NCBI GenBank assembly: GCA_032622095.1
Contig: CP136066.1
Span: 45,914,911-45,978,910 of the forward strand
Origin: Siphonodentalium dalli
Lineage: Eukaryota; Mollusca; Scaphopoda; Gadilida; Siphonodentaliidae
Length of the DNA stretch: 64,000 nucleotides
Direction of reading: 5' to 3'
Shown here: in pieces, positions 34,701 through 47,300 of the stretch
Numbering within the stretch: position 1 is the first letter of the stretch
Layout of the letters: the number at the start of each line of letters is the position of its first letter
Program-made: the position numbers and the translations under genes
The notes under the pieces: model-generated
Seen by the model: only the letters and a program-made list of their open reading frames with translations
Database searches by the model: none
Told to the model about the DNA's origin: nothing

Positions 34701-37700
34701 GATACGAATTATATCGGGTCGCTGAGCCCGTGCGACGCCAGCTTCGCGCATGCGCAGACAAGATCTCGGAAACGGGTGGAGCTATCGACTTGAAATTTGG
34801 TATGTGAATGTATCTTGCCCCGGATACGAATTTTATTGGGTCGCCGAGTCCGTGCGACGCCAGCTTCGCGCATGCGCAGACGAGATCTCGGAAACGGGTG
34901 GAGCTATCGACTTGAAATTTGCTAAGTGAATGTATCTTGCCGGTCGACGTTGTCGTATTGCCGAGCCCGTGCGACGCCAGCTTCGCGCATGCGCAGACCA
35001 GATCTCGGAAACGGGTAGAGCTATCGACTTGAAATTTCGGGCTGGGTAGAGCTATCGACTTGAAATTTGGTTTTTGAATAGCCCGGACAACGTCGGGCTC
35101 ATTGGCTATCTCATATATATTTTGAAGACCTCTGTTTGTCTGTCTGTATGTTTGTATGTCATTTATACAAATCTACGATTCTCGACCGATCGGGACGAAA
35201 CTTGGTACGTGTGTGTAGTTTGACCAGGCGGTCGACGTTGTCGTATTGGCGAGCCCGTGCGACGCCAGCTTCGCGCATGCGCAGACGAGATCTCGGAAAC
35301 GGGTGGAGCTATCGACTTGAAATTTGCTAAGTGAATGTATCTTGCCGGTCGACGTTGTCGTATTGCCGAGCCCGTGCGACGCCAGCTTCGCGCATGCGCA
35401 GACCAGATCTCGGAAACGGGTAGAGCTATCGACTTGAAATTTCGGGCTGGGTAGAGCTATCGACTTGAAATTTGGTTTTTGAATAGCCCGGACAACGTCG
35501 GGCTCATCGGCTATCTCATATATATTTTGAAGACCTCTGTTTGTCTGTCTGTATGTTTGTATGTCATTTATACAAATCTACGATTCTCGACCGATCGGGA
35601 CGAAACTTGGTACGTGTGTGTAGTTTGACCAGGCGGTCGACGTTGTCGTATTGGCGAGCCCGTGTGGCGCCCGAGCAGCGCATGCGCAGACGAGATCTCG
35701 GACACGGGTTGAGCTATCGACTTGAAATTTGGTATGTGAATGTATCTTGCCCCGGATACGAATTTTATCGGGTCGCCGAGCCCGTGCGACGCCAGATTCT
35801 CGCATGCGCAGACCAGATCTCGGAAACGGGTGGAGCTATCGACTTGATATTTGGTATGTGAATGTATCTTGCCCCGGATACGAATTGTATCGGGTAGCTG
35901 AGCCCGTGCGACGCCAGCTTCGCGCATGCGCAGACCAGATATAGGAAACTGGTAGAGCTATCGACTTGAAATTTGGTTTTTGAATACCCCGGACAACGTC
36001 GGGCTGGGTAGAGCTATCGACTTGAAATTTGGTTCCCGGATACGAATTATATCGGGTCGCTGAGCCCGTGCGACGCCAGCTTCGCGCATGCGCAGACAAG
36101 ATCTCGGAAACGGGTGGAGCTATCGACTTGAAATTTGGTATGTGAATGTATCTTGCCCCGGATACGAATTTTATTGGGTCGCCGAGTCCGTGCGACGCCA
36201 GCTTCGCGCATGCGCAGACGAGATCTCGGAAACGGGTGGAGCTATCGACTTGAAATTTGCTAAGTGAATGTATCTTGCCGGTCGACGTTGTCGTATTGCC
36301 GAGCCCGTGCGACGCCAGCTTCGCGCATGCGCAGACCAGATCTCGGAAACGGGTAGAGCTATCGACTTGAAATTTCGGGCTGGGTAGAGCTATCGACTTG
36401 AAATTTGGTTTTTGAATAGCCCGGACAACGTCGGGCTCATTGGCTATCTCATATATATTTTGAAGACCTCTGTTTGTCTGTCTGTATGTTTGTATGTCAT
36501 TTATACAAATCTACGATTCTCGACCGATCGGGACGAAACTTGGTACGTGTGTGTAGTTTGACCAGGCGGTCGACGTTGTCGTATTGGCGAGCCCGTGCGA
36601 CGCCCGTGCAGCGCATGCGCAGACGAGATATCGGAAACGGGTGGAGCTATCGACTTGAAATTTGATATGTGAATGTATCTTGCCCCGGATACGAATTTTA
36701 TCGGGTCGCCGAGCCCGTGCGACGCCAGCTTCGCGCATGCGCAGACCATATCTCGGAAACGGGTGGAGCTATCGACTTGAAATTTGTTTTTTGAATATCC
36801 CGGACAACGTCGGGATCATCGGCTAGTCTAATATATATTTTGTGACTTCTGTCTGTCTGATTGTTGTTTGTCTGTTAGCTATGGTCGGGAAAACTGCCGG
36901 GCGGATTTTGACGAAATTTGATACCTAGGGTTACTTTTCTCCAGGGAATCTTTTGGAAGTGTCAAATCGTTACTCCGTCCTGACCTTGACGTTCAAAAAG
37001 ATCAATTCAAGATCAAATCGAATAAAACGGGACCGATATCGACGAAATTTGATACCTACAGATACTTTTGTCCGGGGGAGTCTTTTGGACGGGTCAAATC
37101 GTTACCCCGACCTGACCTTGACCTTCAAAAAAGTCAATTCAAGGTCAAATCGGGTAAAACGGTCGGATTTCGACGAAATTTGATACCCATGGGTACTTTT
37201 GTCCGGGGAGTGTTTTGGATGGGTAAAATCGTGACCCCGACCTGACATTGACCTTCAAAATTGTCAATTCAAGGTGAAATCGCGAATTTTGACGGGATGT
37301 CGACAACATTTGATACCTAGTGTTACTTTTGTCCAAGGAGTGTTTTGGACGGGTCAAATCGTGACCCCAACCTGACCTTGATCTTCAAAATGGTCAATTC
37401 AAGGTCAAATCGGGTAAAACCTTACGGATTTCGACGGGTACTTTTGTCGGGTACTTTTGTCATGGGAGTGTTTTGGACGGGTCAAATCGTGATCTCGACC
37501 TGACATTGACCTTCAAAATGGTCAATTCGAGGTCAAATCGCGCAATTCGCCGAAAAGCAGAGGGGCAACAGCCCGGACGAAGTCGGGTCCACCAGCTAGT
37601 CTAATATATATTTTGGGACTTCTGTCTGTTTGTTTGTTGTTTGTCTGTTAGCTATGGCCGGGAACACTGTCAGGCAAATTTTGCCCAAACTAGCTACCTA

Positions 37701-38368
37701 GTGTTACTTTTGTCCAGGGGGTGTTTTCGACGGGTCAAATCGTGACTCCGACCTGATCTTGACCTTCAAAAATGTCAATTCAAGGTCATATCGGGTAAAA
37801 CGGGACGGATTTCAATGAAATATGACACCTACAGATACATTTGTCCGGGGAGACTTTTGGACGGGTCAAATCGTTACCCCGACCTGATTTTGACCTTCAA
37901 AATGTCAATTCAATGTCATATCGGGTAAAACGGACGGATTTCGACGAAATTTGATGCCATGGGTACTTTTGTCCGGGGAGTGTTTGGACGGGTCAAATCG
38001 TGACCCCAACTTGACCTTGACTTTCAAAATTGTCAAATTCAAGGTCAAATCGCGAATTTTGACGGGATTTCGACAACATTTGATACATAGGGTTACTTTT
38101 GTCCGAGGAGTGTTTTTGCGGGTCAAATCGTGACCCCAACCTGACATTGACCTTCAAAATTGTCAATTCAAGGTAAAATCGGGTAAAACCTGACTGATTT
38201 CGACGGGTACTTTTGTCGGATACTTTTGTCCGGGCAGTGTATTGGATGGGTCAAATCGTGACCTCGACCTGACCTTGACTTTCAAAATGGTCAATTCGAG
38301 GTCAAATCGCGCAATTCGCCGAAAAGCAGAGGGGAAACAGCCCGGACGAAGTCGGGTCCACCAGCTAG

Positions 38369-38399
<31 letters not shown>

Positions 38400-41300
38400 G
38401 CGCTCTTAACTCTTATCTTCGATTAAGTATTTTTCGCTATTTTTGCGTATTAGCTGTTTCGGGAGTAACAATATTGGTATTCATTCAAGGGTGTTGCTTT
38501 TCGAAGTTAACTTTGATATCGATCTGTAAATACGTTAATTAAGTTTATCTATACCTTGATTTGTTGTCAGGCCGGCTATCATTCTCTAGATTGTGTCTAG
38601 AAATATAGATACGTACATACGCGCATACCACACCGTTTGTTATCGAGATACCACAGTTTACTGTGGCCTCGATGGTTGCAATGATCGTTTGTTTAAAAAG
38701 GAGGCCAACATTATCGCCTGCAACCAACTGACGGTATCTTGTCATTCATGTGATACATTACTTGGTTATGATACTCTCCCGCAAATTTTTACATGGGATC
38801 CTATACTGGGGATAGTTCTGAAACCTGCAGCGATTAAGTCACAACCAAAACGTATGTTTCTGTTGACAAAGAGTGTAGTGTATGGCTGTTACATGCATAT
38901 GTGGACAAACTTGATGTCATTAAACCCTTCTCGACATTTTCCTGGCATACGTTTTGAAACTCGGCCAAAACAATGTTGTCCCGAAAACCCTATAGCCGAA
39001 ATTGAATGTGTTGCAGGAAATGGTAGAGAGCCTCAAAGACCAAAAGGGTAAACTCCACGCCATGAAGTGCGACCTAACAGACGAATCCCAGATTTTAGCG
39101 ATGTTTTCCGCCATCAAGGAACAATTCGGAGGTATTGATGTTTGTGTCAATAACGCTGGAATTATGAAACAACCGGCAGCTTTATTATCGGGGAGCACCG
39201 ATGCTTGGAGAGAAACATTCGATGTGAGTACACTATCACTGAGAAAAAAAGGGTTGTCATATTCTAGGACTTAGTCATAATGACTAACTTATCCAATTCA
39301 CCGGGGAGGTGAAATTGTAATTTGGTGGACATTTCGTGCAATATTCCAATACTCATCCAATGGTATATATATATCATATCATACCATATGACAAATGTCT
39401 TGTATAGCTTACCATATCACCGATGTTTCAAGGCGCTTGACAATATTAAACTAAACTAACAAATTCCTAAATGTACACTTCAAACATGTGATACTTGTGT
39501 AGCTGGCATTGAAAGCTGGTTCATTAGTTCCACGCCCAAATGTTCAGAATAATATTCCGCGAATAAATGGGTTTTCAAAAGACCCTTGAATTCATCATAT
39601 CCAGGACAGCCGCGGGTGATCATCGGTAGAGAATTCCAGAGAATATATCCAGACTCAGAAAGCACTGCAGGCAACTCGTTCAATCAATTCTCCAAAACTG
39701 CCGGTTCCAATTAATACTTCTGTGAGAGTTATAATACAGTATGTTAGCTATATATGTTAGTTTGGTTCATTTCCGAGACGTCTGTCTTGCATGTCTACGA
39801 AATTAACCCTTTGGAGAATAAAGCGGCACATATGTCGCCGCACGGAACGCGAGTGGAACGACATATATGTCGTTTCAGAAAGTGTCATTTTTATGTTGAC
39901 ATAACTTCAATTGTTCATCTGATTTATAAATGATTTGTATAGGAGATATTTGTTATTAATATAATGTCCCAATGTAAAAGTGCAATATATTATGATAGCA
40001 CACATAATCGGATAATACACATAATTTGAAATGAATTATTGGACATTTTGACCAGAATTTGTTAATTATTATTGCTATGACGTTGACGTTAAACTCACAT
40101 ATGACGTCATGCATATGACGGTATAGATACTCTCCAAAAGGGTGAAGGAATCAATGTGTTAACGAATCCCACGCGAAGATACACACTGTATACTATATCT
40201 ACATGTATCCACCATGCGACAATATTAAAAGAGCATTTATACCGACTTACGTGTGTGTATAAGGATGCGCCCCATTCGCGAATGTTCAAAACATCTCAAT
40301 TTCAAATCAGGTGGAGGAGGAAAATTGTTATCCTCGATATCCAATGTAAATAACTATGCTATATTACTATAGTAACACACGTTCACCCTCATAATATGAG
40401 AGATGCGTTCTAATTATATCACAAAGTGGTTTAAACAAAAATAAAATTAACAATTTTCAAGGCTGGTAATTGAAGAGTTTGACAGAAAATATTTGCCAAA
40501 AAAAACCCGACTGCGCTATGTAACTTATGAACCCAACTTGGATATGCGCTCAGTTTACAATCTGCAATCATGAATTTTTGAGGAAAAAAAACAGTTTTCA
40601 TTGCATACTTTAGTTTGTTGGTGGCCATTTGAGAATCTGGCGCTCTCTCAAAGCCTGTTGTCCAAATATTGTTGCAATTTGTATGGGCTGAAGTTCGTAT
40701 ATTTATGTCAGTATATCCTACCACCATATTCTCACAATTATATTGCTTAAAGAATTGCGATATACTCCATGGGTATATAATATTTAGCAATGAATATTCT
40801 TAGTGTAACTTAGTCACTCTGACTAAGGCTAGATCCAGTCGTAGTGACTTGCGGGAAGGTTTTGGTAAGTCAAAATGATCCAAAATGTTTGAGATATAAC
40901 CTTAAGGTAATCATATTTATCCGAATGTTCTCAGTGTATAACAATGCAGCCTTTAGAGATCACCAATGCCAAAATGCGAAAAGACATTGGCTTGTACCAC
41001 ACGTATGACAGTTACACCTGGGATGGCAAAATATGTGTGCTGCCTTTCTGTGTGGACGTTTTGTGACAATTGGCGCGAGACGTAACGTGCCTGCGCGTCT
41101 AGCAAGACTCATGTGTGCGTGTAAAGCGGCTAGTGACATACCTAGCTGTACCATAGTAGCTACATTGTGACTGGCAGTTGTCACCAAACTAAACGTCAGT
41201 AAGACAGTACATGTACTTGGAAACTCACTGTGGTGGCGTGATATCGGTCATTGGCTGCAATGTTTTGAGTTTCAGAGCTCCAGTTTGTTATCATGTCTTT

Positions 41301-44300
41301 CTTTGATTATTGATCCTCGAAATACGACACGAGTGAATGACCACTTGGCTTAATTTGACGTATAACGTGCGAGTAAGCACACACAACGTCGCCACCATCT
41401 CATGTGGTTTCGCCGCTGTTCAATCACCGATGTTTACAAGATTCGTGTAAATTGGAGAAAATATGTGCATGTAGAATAATAATGTTAGGCGCCTACAACT
41501 GCAATCGGTCACGGCTATGCGAGGATCCTTACCGCAGTTATTTTGCCGATGCGTACCATATTCACATAGAACTATATTTGTCCAGTATTGTTAGTTGGTT
41601 CCATGTTGAATTTTGACTGAACGAAGCCATATTTCTTGGAAACTGAATCTATTTTTAGACCTGGGAATTCCACTGGGTGTCAATCTCTATCCGTGTTTCC
41701 ACAACCAAGTACGACGAACTGCGAAATTAATCTGGTTGAGATTGACTTGCGACGCGTTATCGTCCTTCACTCAGATATTTAAATGGGAAATATCAAACTA
41801 GATGCGATAGACGCCGTCATTGTGTTGTGGGCTTTGTTGATGACTTGCTATTGTTACTGTACTGCACAACAGCAACCAGAGAACAAAAGCCGAGATTCTT
41901 CAAGACTAAATCATAAACAAAGTAAACGAAAATGATAAATGAGCGAATATTATTTATGTTCACATAGCTCTCCAACATATTGGTTAGAGCGACTATGATC
42001 TTTGGTTTTCCTTTTAGGTTAATGTTTTGGCATTGATGATATGCACACGAGAGACATACCGGTCACTGGAGGAGAGGAAGGTAGACGACGGGCATATATT
42101 CTTCCTTAACAGGCAGGTAACAATTAACCCCTTCATGACTGGAGCTTCCTAAAATCCTGTGTCAATGCATTCTCTTATATATGCGAGTCGCCCATTGGGG
42201 GCTTCTTATATATACGAGAATGCATTGGCCTAACAATATTTACCTTGACTTTGTAAGCCACTGCATTCTCATATATATGCGAGGCGCTCTAAGGGCGATA
42301 TATAAGAAAATGCAATGACACATGATCTTCAATGGTGCACCAGCGCGCCCCAGTCATGAAAGTGTTAAGGTCCTTCCACCTGACGTGTTGCCGCGCGGTA
42401 TGTCGCGAATTTAGGCTAATCAAAACACACATGAGGCAATGAGTTCGCACAGACGGTGTGCGACGTGGGCGAATCGCAAACATCGCAGAAAACGCTTTCT
42501 CACACATGTAATTAAATCGCTGTCCTATCCTGGTAGTGCGGCTCCGCGCGTATCGTGCTACAGTCGTGCTCTATGATTTAGATTTATTAAACATATTTAT
42601 TTTGTCTAATTTCAATAACACATATAGGAAATAACACATACATTTGTATACAGACAATGGGATTGGAGGACAAGTGCTGACTCACTTATGAGTACCTCCT
42701 CTCCCGGTTCTATGTTCAGCTAATTCCGACTTCTACACTGACGGTACAGAACGAATCACCGGAAGCACACAAAAGTGTTCTGCCAAGTGTTTTGTAACAA
42801 AAAAACGCGAATAACAAATCCCCCAGAGTCGCAACAACAATACACGGATAGAAGTCGCCACTGCATGCAAACGACAAAGACGATTCCGATTGAGAAGTGA
42901 ACACTCTTCGATATCATTTAGCGCACTCGGGATTCAAGCATTGACATTGCAATGTGTTCTCATAATAAGCGAACTGATGGCTTGCAATTAGCTCCATGGG
43001 AAAGTTATGGAAGACTAAACGCATGCGACCAAAACATCATATCCCTATGTATAATATCATACAATACTTAAAATCAGTTCTCTTGAACATTATATACGGT
43101 TTGAGTAAATCAGTCTTATGAGATTTATTACAATCTAGAAATGCTAGTTTTCCATTTTTTTTAAAAACAAATTGTGTATTTGAAACGTGTTCTCATAATT
43201 TAAAATTAATAAAAAAACACACACACAGGCTACAACTCCATCAACCCGGCCAACCAAACTAACAAGTACTCATCGGATTGCCCATCCTGAAGACGCAAAC
43301 AGTACCTAACTACAAAGCATGTCACCTGTCATATTATTAACCCTTTCTATAATAAATACTCATTGACGAGTAGTTCCCTTTTGGAAATGTTCAGATAGTA
43401 AGTTCAACAGGTCATTTTTTTTACCTTATTATCTGAACATTTGACTCCTGTGTATGAATTATTCTGCTCTTGTGTTATCCTTTTTTCTCTATTTGATTGT
43501 ATTCGGAGATGGACCTTATAAGTTCAGATGTTCCCCAATCGCGTTTGCTTCATTATACAAATAAAATATGTTTCAAGTCACCTCCTCTGAGTCGCCTATT
43601 GTTCAGTGTCAGTGTGATGATGTTTGCACCATGTAACAGTGTTGTTTGGTTTACTATTGAAGTAAGAGATGCGTATTTAGTCACCGGTTTGTTTTGTTGA
43701 CGATGATGATGACGATGTATGTATATACATGCACATTTCTCTACAGTTTGTCTGGGCACAGAGTGGACCATCATCAGAATTTGAACACCAACGTCTACTC
43801 TGCAACAAAATTCGCCGTTAGAGCCATCGCTGAAGGTGTTAGGAATGAGTTAAGAGAAAAGAAGACCCACATACGGACTACGGTAAAATATATATATACC
43901 AAAGTATTCAATGTTCAGGAATTACGGTTTCTTAAAGGGCTTTGGTTCATTTAAATCACAAACTACAGACAATTCATATATATATATATATATTGTCCAA
44001 GAATAACATAAGACATGTCTACAGAACATTAATTAATTTAAGTAAAATGTCTATAGGCCTTTCGTGGCATTGCCACTTTTCAATAGACGATAAATTGAAT
44101 TATGACGTCATAGTGTCAAGGGAGATAACTCAGCGTTACACAACGTCATTTCCTGTGCGCATTTAGCTTGCATCGGAAGTGATCAACGTAGAAATCTTCC
44201 TTCCGGGTTCGGCGTATTCTGTTTGCTGAGAACAGTTTTTGGAATGGGAAGATCGAATATTGTTTCTTTCCACATTCATCCAAATGTTCACTCAGTGAAA

Positions 44301-47300
44301 TTTTGCGATATTCTGGTTGATTTATCTGTTGTCTATGGATCCGTGTATATATGTTTCATATCATCATCATCATTGTATATATAATCTGCCCAATTAGTAT
44401 GAGACAGCAAACACAATAGATTTTAATACTTTAGAGATGTTGAACATTCTATTGTATTCCCTTGACCCTTTCGGTACCAAGAACTGCTAGGATAATTAAT
44501 AATTTCACACAAAACTCCAATAACCAAAAAGCTTATTGTCTTGGCTCTATGAGAGGAGTTTTCATTTGTATCATAATGTTGAGACAGATTTTTAATTGCA
44601 CAATATAGCATACCCCCATATATTATAATGAAAAATAAAGAAGTCACAGATATTCCAGCCCAATGAAAACAGATGTTGATATGCAGTGTGGTCCACTCAA
44701 GCAGGGAGCAATCAACAAGAATTAGGCCACAGTGTTAAGAGATGTGGTGTTCAGCTTTAACTTGTTTATGAACCAATGACCCAGAAATCATCTCAGCCCA
44801 ATTGTTCATTGATCAACGTGCATGCCATGACAATCCTCAAATATAGAAAAATAATTATGGGGTAGTTGCCTTTCTTAATGAAAATAATCATTACATTTCA
44901 CAAACAACGAATAAAAAGGTCTCCTCCCATGGTCTTGATATATTTTATCATGGATATACATGTATGGACTGCACTTTTGAAAACAAATATATTTTACAGA
45001 AGTTCTTGGTACCTGAAAACAGTGAAATTAGATCATTGTCATGCCATAAAAGTAAAGTAATTGAGGTTATACTATCCAATTGGTCGATGGTTCTTAAATA
45101 TAGTGTCAGTAATCGCTTGTACCAAATGCACAAATATATTCCTAATACATTTTGAGAAAATCCATTTTGAAATACCAGGACATTTTGACAAAACGTGCGT
45201 CTGACCCTTAGTTTATGTTATCACATTATTAGCCGCTAAGCCCGGACTCGTATAGCAATGGTACCGATCAATGTTATTATTATGTTAATTTGAATTTGAA
45301 TAATGTTTATTTAGTGTTGAATATAAGATAGAAATGGGTGATAACGGTTGTTGAACAATTGTGTCAACATGAAAAAACACATTTAAAATTGAACTATATT
45401 ATTTCTTAAAGGTGTCTTTACATCCTCGTTGGTTGTGGAAGGAGATCAATATTAATTGTTTTAACCCCAGCCGTTTCGAGTCCGTTTTTCCTTGCTAAAA
45501 TGTGGTTAAGTGGTAAAACAGATCTCAAATTCGTCGGAATTATATACGACATTTATTAACTTCGTTCACTAAATTCGATTTGAGCCTTGGTAAAGCTCTG
45601 CTTGAATCGAATTTAGTGCATCCCCAGCTGATCAGGTAATAATGTGGACTATTCCATTTGATTTCTCCCAAAATGAGAGCAATTGCCTGCATACCAACAT
45701 TTGTTTCCATAGGACTGATGTAGTTATGGCCCCTTTATTCTTCGTTGTGATTTATCGGCATATGAAGGCAATTCATGAAATTAAAAATATAACTCAACAT
45801 TATGACAAATATGAAGCTTCCTTTCATGAGACAAAATAGTAAGCTATTTGGTAACTGGATTGTTGTTTAAGGATTTTAATTATTTAAGCAGTTCAAAAAT
45901 TGGTATTTAAAGGAACATAACATAAGATAATCTTGTCAGCCTCTCAAATTAATTAAATTCCATTGATGTACTGTTCAGATTCTATATATACTGAAGATGG
46001 TGACATGTGATTTTGCCGGATAGATCCAGAGTAATCCTGTGTTGAACATGTCATACAATATTTTCCTGGATTTACACAAAACGCGAGATGTGGAGAATGA
46101 GGGTGGATACACCCCTGTATGTAATTTATGTATGTAAATTACACGCATTGTGCATGGTCACTCTAATCATTGATATTTTACAGGCGAGACAAATCAGTAG
46201 TAAAAAGCGATTGTCAAACTGACTGCTATCAAGACATTTTAGACCAGTCATAAATATGTCTTCTCTCACGGATACCGAATTGAATTAAGCCTGTCTAGTA
46301 AACCAAGAGAACATGCGATTTGTCTGTCATATCTAGGGATTCGCATGTCATGGACGCTCATTCGTCTAACCGACGCCGAGCCGAGTCAGGTGATGGAATT
46401 TATTTTTTCGATTATGCCTGGTTTGATCTCATATGTTAAACCGATATGGTCTTCTCGTGCCTTAAAATAGCAGGCAGTGGACATTTCAGACAGAAAATAC
46501 CGGTAGATTGAGATTGTGCAGATATTTGGTGAACTGAAATGACAACATTCAATTACTGATGCAGGTATAGCGTTGATATTAAAAGAGTGACACCCCAGTT
46601 GTTCACCCAGTATTTACAGAAGACTATATGTTTCTCAAGCCAATCTGCAAATGGTTGATCATATCCCCAGCTGTCACAAGTCTAGCATATACATAAATTT
46701 GCATCAGAACATGATATCTACAAAGATTATAATGCATATATATCCAGACTGAAGCATAGATCGATACACACTTGGGATACTTAATTACTAACAATAGAAG
46801 TAACGTCGTTTTGCCATACATATATATAAGAAATGAAACGGACACGAAACGCTCTTTATGATATGATGTTGCAGAAAATTTAGGACACAATGTTTCACCA
46901 ATTCGATCTGGGGCATACAGGTTTACATAATAACATATGAATTAAATATTACGATGTATTAAATGAATACTATTACGTAAATATTATATGAAATGTGAAT
47001 CCAGTCGCCGTCAGAATACATCAGGTTGAGAGGAGGAGACTGGTGTAAGTTTCAAGAATGTGTATTCACATCCTCAAATGTTTGTTTTCCAATATATTAT
47101 AGAATATGTTTAAAACAAATCAGATTAAAGTTCGCATGCTACTCACATGCCTCTATATCCGATTGCAGAGTATTAGTCCGGGGTTTGTCCAAACTGAGAT
47201 CATCAAACGGAATTTCGACGAGGAAATGTCTAAAAAGCTGTTTGGTAGCTTTCAGGTGAGTCGATTATCATACATATAAGAGGACGAGGTTGGAACAGCG

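Noticed and set aside
32338-36749. Repeated open frames of 60-119 codons in the Helitron array
   Set aside because: They recur with the repeat period on both strands and read through non-coding core repeats; nothing indicates protein selection.
38593-39051. 152-codon frame overlapping exon 2
   Set aside because: It runs through the splice acceptor in a frame different from the dehydrogenase and has no recognisable content.
43338-43442. Third TTAA-type element (TTAACCCTTTCTATAATAAA)
   Set aside because: There is only one end; the nearby inverted repeat ATGTTCAGATA/TATCTGAACAT does not include matching TTAA borders.
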